Source of the DNA: Saccharothrix obliqua
GTDB lineage: Bacteria > Actinomycetota > Actinomycetes > Mycobacteriales > Pseudonocardiaceae
Assembly: GCF_019375475.1 (NCBI RefSeq)
Contig: NZ_JAHXGQ010000008.1
Coordinates: 310,001-374,000, forward strand
Direction: 5' to 3'
DNA length: 64,000 nt
Position numbers and translations under genes: made by a program. The notes below the pieces were generated by a model. It ran no database searches and had not been told where the DNA came from. It worked only from the letters and a program-made list of their open reading frames with translations. Of this stretch, positions 34,671-41,981 are shown one piece after another. The number at the start of each line of letters is the position of its first letter. The stretch's first letter is position 1.

Positions 34671-34958
34671 CGGGCAGGGCCTCTCGGCCGGCACCGGTGA
34701 GGGCGGGGTGAACACCCGGCCAACGGCGAATGACAGTCCACAATGGACAAACGCGGGTCGGAGCTTCGCGGTGTGTGGTGGTTCGGCTCCGCACGGTGTC
34801 TGTCCACAGTTGATCCGTCACGACAGGTGACGGTGTCGTGACGACACGTTCGCCCTTGGTGGAAAAGGACGTCCGCTGCTTGCGCACCGCGGGTAGGGTT
34901 GTCGCGTTCAGGGCGCAGTCGCCCGTCTTCGCGCCCGTATTCCACTGGGGGATTTCGC
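34671..34958. other. Intergenic region before the DHA2 exporter gene
   Basis: With the DosR-like box this gap (34577-34958) is 382 bases long. It contains an imperfect GTCCACAATGGAC palindrome (34736-34748) and a further TGTCCACAG half-copy near 34801. No gene is seen. I cannot place a promoter with confidence. Confidence 0.35.
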
Positions 34959-36422
34959 ATGACTTCCGTAGGTGTGCCCGACGCCGTGACGTCGCCACCC
35001 GCGCTCAGCCGCAGCGACCGGACGCTGATCGGCGTGTTGTTGGTGGCCACGTTCGTGGTCATCCTCAACGAAACCATCATGGGTGTTGCCCTGCCCGTGC
35101 TGCTCGAGGAGCTGCACGTGACCGCCGCGGTCGGGCAGTGGCTCACCGCCGGCTTCCTGCTCACCATGTCGGTGGTCATCCCGGTCACCGGCTACCTGAT
35201 CCAGCAGGTGCCGACGCGCGTCCTGTACGGCGTCGCGATGACCTTGTTCAGCACGGGCACGCTGATCGCCGCCGTCGCGCCCGGCTTCGCGGTGCTGCTC
35301 GCGGGCCGCGTGGTGCAGGCGTGCGGCACCGCCATCATGCTGCCGCTGCTGATGACCACGGTGATGACGCTCGTGCCACCCGCCCGGCGCGGCGCGGTGA
35401 TGGGCAACATCTCGATCGTGATCTCCGTGGCACCGGCGATCGGGCCGACGGTGTCGGGCGTGGTGCTGGACCTGTTCGGCTGGCGCGCGATGTTCTGGGT
35501 GGTGCTGCCGATCGCGGTCGCCGCGCTGCTGCTCGGCGTGCGCCGGGTGACGCGCATCGGTGAGCCGACCGGCACGCCGATCGACGTGGTTTCGGTGGTG
35601 TTGTCCGTGTTCGGGTTCGGTGGCCTGGTCTACGGCTTGTCCAGCATCGGCCACGCGGGCGGGACGTCCAGCGCCGTGCTGTGGGTGTCGCTCGCGGTGG
35701 GCGTGGCGGGTGTCGCGGCGTTCGTGTTGCGCCAGGTGTCGTTGCAGCGGCGGGAACGCGCTTTGCTGGACCTGCGCACGTTCGCGTTCCGCATGTTCAC
35801 CTTCACCAGCGTGCTGATGATGGTGATGATGGCGTTGCTGCTGGGCGCGGCGACGGTCCTGCCGATCTACCTCCAGAGCGTGCTGCGGTTCGAACCGCTC
35901 ACCACCGGCCTGCTGATGCTGCCCGGTGGTCTGCTGATGGGCCTGCTGTCGCCGTTCGTCGGCCGCCTCTACGACCGGGTGGGCCCGCGCCCGCTGCTGG
36001 TCGTCGGCACGATCGCGACGAGCGCTTCGCTGTGGTTCGCGGCCGGTTTCGACACGGAGACGCCCGGCGTGCTGGTGCTCGCGTTCCACCTGGCGCTCAG
36101 CTTCGGCCTGGCGTTCTCGTTCACGCCGCTGTTCTCGTCCGGCTTGGGCGCGTTGCCCGCGCGGCTCTACTCGCACGGCAGCGCGATCTTCAGCACCACG
36201 CAGCAGTTGGCCGCCGCGGCGGGTGTGGCGTTGCTGGTGAGCGTGATGAGCGCGCGGGCGGCCGACCTGGGTGCGGCCGGCGAGCCCGCGGTGGCCGCTG
36301 AGATGGGTGGCGTGCACGCGGCGTTCCTGCTCGCGGCCGTGCTGTCGCTGCTGACCGTGGCGGGCGCGTTCACCATCCGGCGCGGCAAGACCGCGGACGG
36401 GCCGGTCGACGCCCACGTGTGA
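34959..36422 (+). CDS. MFS exporter, DHA2 (14-helix) family
   Basis: The product has 487 residues and about 14 hydrophobic helices. The motif-A-like loop GYLIQQVPTRVLYG and motif C (MGNISIVISVAPAIGPTVSG, with the GP pair) mark a DHA2 drug/proton antiporter. LNETIMGVALPVLLEEL is the helix-1 motif of the EmrB/QacA group. The substrate is unknown. GGGGG lies 7 bases before the ATG. It is convergent on an NmrA-type reductase with a bidirectional terminator between them. Confidence 0.88.
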   Translation: MTSVGVPDAVTSPPALSRSDRTLIGVLLVATFVVILNETIMGVALPVLLEELHVTAAVGQWLTAGFLLTMSVVIPVTGYLIQQVPTRVLYGVAMTLFSTGTLIAAVAPGFAVLLAGRVVQACGTAIMLPLLMTTVMTLVPPARRGAVMGNISIVISVAPAIGPTVSGVVLDLFGWRAMFWVVLPIAVAALLLGVRRVTRIGEPTGTPIDVVSVVLSVFGFGGLVYGLSSIGHAGGTSSAVLWVSLAVGVAGVAAFVLRQVSLQRRERALLDLRTFAFRMFTFTSVLMMVMMALLLGAATVLPIYLQSVLRFEPLTTGLLMLPGGLLMGLLSPFVGRLYDRVGPRPLLVVGTIATSASLWFAAGFDTETPGVLVLAFHLALSFGLAFSFTPLFSSGLGALPARLYSHGSAIFSTTQQLAAAAGVALLVSVMSARAADLGAAGEPAVAAEMGGVHAAFLLAAVLSLLTVAGAFTIRRGKTADGPVDAHV

Positions 36423-36427
36423 GGTAG

Positions 36428-36459
36428 GAGCGGCGGCCGGCCCCGGTCGGCCGCCGCTC
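36428..36459. terminator. Bidirectional terminator
   Basis: A 12-bp stem (GAGCGGCGGCCG with its complement CGGCCGCCGCTC) and 8-base loop lies between the convergent DHA2 exporter and NmrA-type reductase genes, 6 and 5 bases from their stops. Confidence 0.75.
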
Positions 36460-36463
36460 GGCG

Positions 36464-37207
36464 TCACCGCCGCGTGGCGAGCCACTCGTCGAACGTCGTG
36501 GGCGCGATCCGCGCGTCCGGGCCCGGCAGCAGCACGTCGCCCGCCATGTCCGGCCCGAACAACCCGCCCCAGGTCGGCACCAGCCGCACGGTCCGCCCGC
36601 GGGCCTGGTGGGTACGGCGGGCCATGTCCACCATGTCCTGCGGTTCCGGCCCGGCGACGTCGACGTGCCGCCCCAGGGGCCGACCCACCGCGACCTCCGC
36701 GAGCACGGCCGCCACGTCGGCGGGCGCGATCGGCTGCAAGAGCAGCGGCGCGATGGTGGCCACGCCGTCCTGCTCGGTCCAGCTCGCGACCATCTCGGCG
36801 AAGTCGTGGAACTGGGTGGCGGGCACGATCGTCCACGGCACCGGCCCGGCCGCGACCAGGCTTTCCTGCTCCCGCTTCCCCGCGTAGTGCGCGTTGCCCC
36901 GCACGCGGTCCAGACCCGCGATCGAGAGCAGCACGTGGTGCCGCACGCCCGCCCGCTGCCCGGCGGCCAGCAGGTTGCGCGTGGTCGTGCCGAAGTACGC
37001 CACCGTCTCCTCCCGGTCCGCGGGCGGCGCGCTGATGGCGTCCACCACCGCGTCCACACCGGCGAGCGCGTCGTCCAGCCCGGCGCCGGTGGCCAGGTCC
37101 ACCCCCAGCGACCGGCTGATCCGCACGGCCTCGTGACCGGCCCGCTCCAGGGCGGCGACGGTGAGCGCGCCGATGTTGCCGGTGGCCCCCGCGACTGCGA
37201 TCCGCAT
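36464..37207 (-). CDS. NmrA-like NAD(P)-binding oxidoreductase
   Basis: The product has 247 residues. The N-terminal AVAGATGNIGALTVAALERAG is the GxxGxxG dinucleotide motif of NmrA/YwnB-like atypical SDRs. Further landmarks are SIAGLDRVRGNAHYAGK and PWTIVPATQFHDFAEM. It probably reduces quinones or reactive carbonyls. It is divergent from an Rrf2 regulator with only 84 bases between starts, and the shared gap contains a palindrome, so local control is likely. Confidence 0.8.
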   Translation of the reverse strand: MRIAVAGATGNIGALTVAALERAGHEAVRISRSLGVDLATGAGLDDALAGVDAVVDAISAPPADREETVAYFGTTTRNLLAAGQRAGVRHHVLLSIAGLDRVRGNAHYAGKREQESLVAAGPVPWTIVPATQFHDFAEMVASWTEQDGVATIAPLLLQPIAPADVAAVLAEVAVGRPLGRHVDVAGPEPQDMVDMARRTHQARGRTVRLVPTWGGLFGPDMAGDVLLPGPDARIAPTTFDEWLATRR

Positions 37208-37249
37208 GGTTGATCCGTCCCCTTCCGACTCGATGCACGCACGCTATCT

Positions 37250-37266
37250 CGGACTAAACAGATCCG
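37250..37266. promoter_or_regulatory. Candidate Rrf2 operator
   Basis: CGGA-N9-TCCG is a 17-base inverted repeat in the 84-base divergent region. It lies just upstream of the regulator -10, where bound dimer would block both promoters. The recognising protein is inferred from position. Confidence 0.4.
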
Positions 37267-37278
37267 CAATATCCCCGT

Positions 37279-37284
37279 TAGACT
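37279..37284 (+). promoter_or_regulatory. -10 element of a leaderless Rrf2 transcript
   Basis: TAGACT fits TANNNT. The GTG start begins 8 bases after its first position past the hexamer (37292), where transcription should begin. No ribosome site precedes the GTG. A leaderless mRNA is the simplest reading. Confidence 0.5.
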
Positions 37285-37291
37285 GGGCACC

Positions 37292-37780
37292 GTGAAACTG
37301 CCCGTGAGCACCGAATGGCTGCTGCACTGCGCCACGACCCTGGCGCAGCTCGAACCCGGCGCGACCGCGTCCGCCGCCCAGCTGGCGGAGTTCTACGACC
37401 TGCCGGCGGCGTACCTGGCCAAGCAGCTCCAGGCGTTGGTGCGGGCGAACGTGCTGACCGCCGTCACCGGGCCGCGTGGCGGCTTCCGGCTGGCCCGGCC
37501 CGCCGCGGAGATCACGCTGCTCCAGGTGGTGGAGGCGGTGGACGGCTCGGCGCCGCCCTACGAGTGCCGGGAGATCCGGCAGCAGGGCCGCGGCGCGCTG
37601 CCCGCCGAGGAGTGCCGCGACACGTGCGTGCTGGCCGCCAGGATGGCCGAGGCGCACGAGGCGTGGCGGCACAGCCTCGCCTCGACCTCGCTGGCCGACG
37701 TGCTCGGGCAGATCCCGCCCACCGCGCCCGCCCGCACCAGGGCGCGCCTCGCGTCGATCAACCCGTCCCGCCCGAGCTGA
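37292..37780 (+). CDS. Rrf2 family transcription regulator
   Basis: The product has 162 residues. The winged helix is in the first 80 residues: STEWLLHCATTLAQLEP, SAAQLAEFYDLPAAYLAKQLQAL, VTGPRGGFRLARPAAEI. Three Cys lie in the C-terminal half (YECREIRQQG, EECRDTCVLA), the right region for the Fe-S or thiol sensor of IscR/NsrR/YwnA types, though their spacing is not that of a known cluster. It probably senses oxidative or electrophile stress and represses the divergent reductase. Translation appears leaderless. A 14-bp stem terminator follows. Confidence 0.85.
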   Translation: MKLPVSTEWLLHCATTLAQLEPGATASAAQLAEFYDLPAAYLAKQLQALVRANVLTAVTGPRGGFRLARPAAEITLLQVVEAVDGSAPPYECREIRQQGRGALPAEECRDTCVLAARMAEAHEAWRHSLASTSLADVLGQIPPTAPARTRARLASINPSRPS

Positions 37781-37811
37781 CACCGCCCCGCGGGGGCGTG
37801 CCGAGAACGCC

Positions 37812-37845
37812 GCCGCGGAGGCCGCACAAGGGCGGTCTCCGTGGC
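37812..37845 (+). terminator. Terminator of the Rrf2 gene
   Basis: A 14-bp stem (GCCGCGGAGGCCGC with GCGGTCTCCGTGGC, two G-U pairs) and 6-base loop lies 32 bases after the stop. Confidence 0.6.
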
Positions 37846-37904
37846 ACGGCGGGAAACCCGAGCCGGCACTAACATCCACTGTGGACCGTCTCGGAGGAGG
37901 TCAT

Positions 37905-38990
37905 GTGACCAGTCCGCGCACCGACATCCCCACCCGGGCCCAGCTCCACGCCCTGCTGACCGCCCGCGCTCCCGCGGCCGTGTCGATCTACCTGCCGACA
38001 CGTCCCGGGTCGCCCGGCGACGCGGAGCGGATCGAGCTGAAGGACCTCGCCGGTCGGGCCGGTGACCAGCTCCGCGTGGTCGGTGCGGACCGGCAGGTGC
38101 TCGCGGCGGTCGAGGAGCAGTTGGCCGACCTGGTCGACGACGACGAGTTCTGGCGTTGCCAGGCACGCGGCCTGGCCGTGTTCACCGCGCCCGGGTCGCT
38201 GATCGCGTTCCGGCTCCCGGACGACCCGGCACCGGCGGTCCTGGTCGCGGACCGGTTCCACGTCAAGCCGCTGCTGCGGGCGGTCACGTTCCCGCGCGCG
38301 GCGTTCGTGCTGGTGCTCGCGCTGGACTCGGTGCGGTTGCTGGAGGTGCTGCCGGACTCCGGGCCGACGGAGGTGACCGTGCCGGGTCTGCCGCCGACCG
38401 CGTCCACCGCCGGTCACGCCCGCGCCGAGGGCGGGCAGGTGCGGATGCGGCAGTTCTCCCGGCAGGTGGACCGGGCGTTGCGGCCGGTCCTGGCGGGCCA
38501 GGAGGTGCCGCTGGTGCTGTCCGCCGCCGAACCGCTGGACAGCGTGTTCCGCTCGGTGTGCGGTTACCCGGGGCTGGCGCCGACGACCATCCCCGTCGGC
38601 GGGCCGGGTGCGGAGGACGAACTCGCGGCCGAGGCCCGCGTGGTGCTGGACGCGTTGCGCGAGCAGGGGATGCGCGAGGTGCGGGACCTGTTCGCGCGGC
38701 GCGCCTCGCAGGGGCGCGTGGTGACCGACGTGTCCGCCGTGGCCCGGTTCGCCACGTTGGGCGCGGTGGACGTGCTGTTCCTGGACGTCGACGCGCCGGA
38801 GCCCGGTTTCCTGGACGACCGGACCGGCGTGGTCGAGTTCCACGAGCACGGTGACGTCGTCGACCACGGCGTGCTGGACGAGATCTGCCGCCGGGTCTGG
38901 CTGACCGGCGGCCGGGTGCTCGGCGTGGGTCGCTCGGACGTGCCGGGCGGGGGAGAGGTGGCGGCGGTCCTGCGGTTCACGCCGTCCTGA
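37905..38990 (+). CDS. baeRF-like (bacterial archaeo-eukaryotic release factor) protein
   Basis: The product has 361 residues. It has the three-part layout of bacterial homologues of eukaryotic release factor 1: an N-terminal domain (AAVSIYLPTRPGSPGDAERI), a middle hydrolase-like domain (LVADRFHVKPLLRAV, FVLVLALDSVRLLEV), and a C-terminal eL30-like domain (LGAVDVLFLDVDAP). The GGQ tripeptide of true release factors is absent; the corresponding place reads ARAEGGQVRM, close to EGGQ, which is worth noting. Function is unknown; a ribosome-rescue or stress role has been proposed for the family. AGGAGG lies 4 bases before the GTG. Confidence 0.7.
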   Translation: MTSPRTDIPTRAQLHALLTARAPAAVSIYLPTRPGSPGDAERIELKDLAGRAGDQLRVVGADRQVLAAVEEQLADLVDDDEFWRCQARGLAVFTAPGSLIAFRLPDDPAPAVLVADRFHVKPLLRAVTFPRAAFVLVLALDSVRLLEVLPDSGPTEVTVPGLPPTASTAGHARAEGGQVRMRQFSRQVDRALRPVLAGQEVPLVLSAAEPLDSVFRSVCGYPGLAPTTIPVGGPGAEDELAAEARVVLDALREQGMREVRDLFARRASQGRVVTDVSAVARFATLGAVDVLFLDVDAPEPGFLDDRTGVVEFHEHGDVVDHGVLDEICRRVWLTGGRVLGVGRSDVPGGGEVAAVLRFTPS

Positions 38991-39458
38991 TCCGGTCGAG
39001 CACGATCCGCGTGGCGCGGACGGCAGATCGGCGGTGTTCGCCGCGTGACCAGCCCGGGCACGAGCCTGAACGACCCACGCCGCCGCTGCCGGGTTCTCGG
39101 CGAAACGCCATCACCGATGCGCCGGCGTGGATTTGCGACGTCCGTTATGACGTGCCGGCCGACACGCGACGGCCGGCGAACACCGCGCGGATCGGTGGAG
39201 CTGCCTGCCGAACCCGGCCTGCTCCTGACCGTCTGCACCGCGCCCGCCGGCACGGCGACCGCGGACGGTCCAGCCCTGTTGGCGTCCTGGGCGGCAATGG
39301 ACGCGGTGCCGACCGGCAGCCGGATCGACCGCGCCGACCAGCCTGCTCCGGCCGGCGCTCACTGCCGCCCCTGACCGTCCGGGAAGCGGCCCGCGTGCCG
39401 GTGCGCCCCCCACGGGCACCACCCGGCCGGTGCCGACGGGCTCACCGGCGGCCGTCGT
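38991..39458. other. 468-base gap with no confident gene
   Basis: The only coding-like stretch is a 59-residue frame at 39195-39374. The remainder has high G+C but no consistent codon bias on either strand, no strong hairpin and no promoter I can name. Confidence 0.35.
39195..39374 (+). CDS. Possible small hypothetical protein
   Basis: A GTG-started frame of 59 residues (VELPAEPGLLLTVCTAPAGT at the start) has a G/C-rich third position throughout. No ribosome site is seen and no family is recognised. It could be a relic of a longer gene, since the upstream frame remains open. Confidence 0.22.
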   Translation: MELPAEPGLLLTVCTAPAGTATADGPALLASWAAMDAVPTGSRIDRADQPAPAGAHCRP

Positions 39459-40076
39459 TCACCCGTACGGGTCCGGGTCGGCTGTTCGCCGCCGGGTCAG
39501 GTCCAGCAGCCGCCCGGTCACCGCGTGACCCACGGCGAGCCCCACCCCGGCGGCCATGGCGGCGGCGAGTTGCCACGCCACCCGGCCGCGCGGCGGGCAC
39601 ACCGGCACGAGCGGCGGCCTGCCGACGCGGGCGGCCACGTCGTCGTACCCGGTCGGCCGGGGCAGGCGGTGCACCGCGTCGGCCGCGGCGTCGAGCTTGA
39701 GCGCCACCTCCTGGTCCTGCCACACCAGCACCTCGAAGGTGCCCAGCTCGCGCAGCGCGGTGAACCGGTGGTCGGCGGAGGCGACGGCGAACGACCGGTG
39801 GCCGCGTTCGTGCGCGTAGCGCGCGTGTTCCAGCAACGCCTTCTCGGCCGCGTCGTTGCCGGGCGGCACGACCCGCGCGGCCACGCCCATCTCGGCGAGC
39901 ACGCTCACCGTCGCGTCGTTGGCCGGGTCGGTCCGGCTGTAACCGGCCATCACGTGGTGCAGGGGCCCGGCGGCGTGCAGGAGCGCGGCGACCCGCGCGC
40001 GCACCAGCTGCGGGCTCGGGTTGACCGGCCCGACCACGTTCTCCACGTCGATCAGCAGCACCTTGGCGTCGCTCAC
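39459..40076 (-). CDS. NYN (PIN-like) domain protein with C-terminal membrane segment
   Basis: The product has 205 residues. The N-terminal 140 residues are a NYN/PIN-like nuclease fold: VLLIDVENVV gives the first acidic pair, AEKALLEHARY the middle acid, and FAVASADHRFTALREL the C-terminal Asp. These acids bind Mg2+ in RNases of this group. A hydrophobic helix near the C-terminus (WQLAAAMAAGVGLAVGHAV) would place the protein at the membrane, which is unusual for NYN proteins. It stands alone between a non-coding gap and the IclR gene. GTG 40076 starts exactly at the first beta strand. Confidence 0.65.
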   Translation of the reverse strand: MSDAKVLLIDVENVVGPVNPSPQLVRARVAALLHAAGPLHHVMAGYSRTDPANDATVSVLAEMGVAARVVPPGNDAAEKALLEHARYAHERGHRSFAVASADHRFTALRELGTFEVLVWQDQEVALKLDAAADAVHRLPRPTGYDDVAARVGRPPLVPVCPPRGRVAWQLAAAMAAGVGLAVGHAVTGRLLDLTRRRTADPDPYG

Positions 40077-40245
40077 GTCGTGATCTTCGGCCGGCCGCGC
40101 CGCGGACCGTGGCGGCACGACCCGACCGGGTGACGCCAGTTCACCGGTCCGATACCCGTTCGCACGCACCGGGGGCGTTGTCCACAGCGGACGGCGAGAT
40201 CAGCCGTGCGGTCGTGGCGGAGTTCGCGCCGGTTCCCGGTGGCGG

Positions 40246-40806
40246 TCAGCGGACCAGTGCGGCGCTGACCGCGCGGGCGGCGTGCCGGACGGCCTCGCCG
40301 AAGAACGCGCCGCGCCCCCGGTCGTGGGCGAGCGTGGCGATCGTGGCGACGTTCTGCCCGGTCGGCGCGGCGACGGGGGTGCTCACGAGGCGCACCTCCG
40401 CCGGCACGGCGTGGCCGGGTCTCAGCAGCGGCACGTCTTCGGGGCGGGCCAGGCTGACCGCCGCCACCAGGGCTTCGCGGCGGTGCGGCACGGTCAGCAC
40501 GGCGCTGGCCCGGGTGGCGGCGGCCAGTTCGTGCAGCGGGCGGCGGGCGGCGGCCAGCAGGCGGGGGTACGGCTCCCACGCCTGCCCCAGCCGGAACACG
40601 TGTGCGCCGACCCGGTAGAGCCCGTCCGACCGTTCCACGACACCGAGCGCCTCCAGCTGTTGCAGCAGCCGGTGCGCGCTGGCTTTGGGTATTCCGCAAT
40701 AATGAGCGATCCACGTGAGTCCAACTCCATCCGAATGGCCGACCAACGCGTCCAAGAGAGTGAACGCACGGCCGAGCACACCACGATCCAACTCCGTCCG
40801 GTTCAT
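40246..40806 (-). CDS. IclR-type regulator, short
   Basis: The product has 186 residues. The N-terminal winged helix is clear: LGRAFTLLDALVGH, GIPKASAHRLLQQLEALGVV and DGLYRVGAHVFRLG. The C-terminal effector domain is present but shortened (family usual length about 250). IASFFG-like endings are absent and the last helix stops at VSAALVR. The protein may bind a reduced ligand set. It is divergent from the FG-GAP repeat gene, whose start is 106 bases away, so that gene is a possible target. A DnaA-box-like TTGTCCACA lies beyond its 3' end. Confidence 0.7.
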   Translation of the reverse strand: MNRTELDRGVLGRAFTLLDALVGHSDGVGLTWIAHYCGIPKASAHRLLQQLEALGVVERSDGLYRVGAHVFRLGQAWEPYPRLLAAARRPLHELAAATRASAVLTVPHRREALVAAVSLARPEDVPLLRPGHAVPAEVRLVSTPVAAPTGQNVATIATLAHDRGRGAFFGEAVRHAARAVSAALVR

Positions 40807-40911
40807 GTCTTCACCCACCCCCTCGGGTCGTCATTCAACCGGAAGCGCCTTTCCGGTCCACTGAGCGGAACAGGTGATTTCCGGGGTGTTGGGCGACCGC
40901 AGACTGTGCCC

Positions 40912-41766
40912 ATGCGCAATTTCGGTAAAGGACTCGTCGCGATCTCCGCGGCTGCCGCCGCTGTTCTGGCGGGCACGTCGGCGGCCTCCGGCGACGAGGT
41001 GGGAACCCGGTCGATCGCCACCGACCTGTCACCGCAGCGGGTGGCGGGCGACTTCAACGGCGACGGCACCACGGACGTCGCGGTGTGGCGTCCCGCGGAC
41101 GGCGTCTGGTACGTCCGCGGCCTCTTCAACGTCCAGTGGGGCCAGGCGGGCGACATCCCGGTGGCGGCCGACTACAACGGCGACAACATCACCGACATCG
41201 CCGTCTGGCGGCCGAGCAACGGCACCTGGTACGTCCGCGGCATCACCACCGTGGCCTGGGGCGTCGCCGGAGACATCCCGGTGCCCGCCGACTACGACGG
41301 CGACAACCGCGCGGACATCGCGGTGTGGCGGCCGAGCAACGGGACCTGGTACGTGCGGAACATCGCGACCGTCGCGTGGGGCATCGGCGAGGACATCCCG
41401 GTGGTGGGCGACTTCAACGGCGACAACCGCGCGGATTTCACCGTGTGGCGACCCAGCAACGGCACCTGGTACGCGCGGAACATCGCGACGGTCCAGTGGG
41501 GCGTCGGCGGTGACATCCCGGTAACCGGCGATTTCAACGGCGACAACCGAACAGATTTCGCGGTGTGGCGGCCCAGTAACGGGACCTGGTACGTCCGCGA
41601 CATCGCGACGGTCGCGTGGGGCGTCGGCGGTGACATCCCGGTTTCCGGTGATTTCAACGGCAACAACCGGACCGATTTCACGGTGTGGCGGCCGAGCAAC
41701 GGCACCTGGTACTCGCTCAACGTGCTCACCGTCGGCTGGGGCGTCGGCGGCGACGTCCCCGTGTAA
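40912..41766 (+). CDS. Secreted FG-GAP/VCBS beta-propeller protein with six exact-length repeats
   Basis: The product has 284 residues. A signal peptide covers about 1-32 (FGKGLVAISAAAAAVLAGTSAA). It is followed by six tandem 40-residue repeats from about residue 45 to the end. The unit is GDFNGDNRADFTVWRPSNGT followed by WYVRNIATVAWGVGGDIPV. Each unit has a DxNxDxxxD calcium loop (DFNGDNRAD) and an aromatic WRPSNGTWY line. Such proteins form extracellular beta-propellers for adhesion or sugar binding. No enzyme domain is fused. The gene encodes only the propeller. Confidence 0.82.
   Translation: MRNFGKGLVAISAAAAAVLAGTSAASGDEVGTRSIATDLSPQRVAGDFNGDGTTDVAVWRPADGVWYVRGLFNVQWGQAGDIPVAADYNGDNITDIAVWRPSNGTWYVRGITTVAWGVAGDIPVPADYDGDNRADIAVWRPSNGTWYVRNIATVAWGIGEDIPVVGDFNGDNRADFTVWRPSNGTWYARNIATVQWGVGGDIPVTGDFNGDNRTDFAVWRPSNGTWYVRDIATVAWGVGGDIPVSGDFNGNNRTDFTVWRPSNGTWYSLNVLTVGWGVGGDVPV
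41047..41766 (+). repeat. Six tandem 120-bp coding repeats
   Basis: The unit is exactly 120 bp in all six copies. The last four are the most alike at the DNA level; the first copy is the most diverged. The array makes up most of the FG-GAP gene and could expand or contract by slippage or recombination. Confidence 0.85.
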
Positions 41767-41981
41767 CCCCCGAGTTCCCCCGACCACCGTCCGCAGTGCG
41801 GGACCGCGGGAATGCGGTCCCGCACCGACCCCTGTCCGGATCGGGACCGCGCCGGCCGGTCCGGCCACGCCACGTCGCCGCGCTGGGCCGGGCGGGTCGT
41901 CCCCGCCCCCGGTTCGTGTGACGGTCGCGCGCGGCCACCGGTCGCGGTGCCACGCTGGGTCCCACCCACCTGGAGGCCGAC

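Noticed and set aside
39045..39374. A 109-codon gene in the 38991-39458 gap
   Set aside because: Only the last 59 codons look coding; the first half is Arg/Pro-rich without bias, and no ribosome site was found.
40178..40192. TTGTCCACA as part of a replication origin
   Set aside because: Single box only; no cluster, no dnaA or dnaN, and similar palindromes are dispersed through the window.
41047..41766. Regular 120-bp repeats as a CRISPR-like array
   Set aside because: Units are adjacent with no spacers and encode a conserved 40-residue propeller unit in frame.
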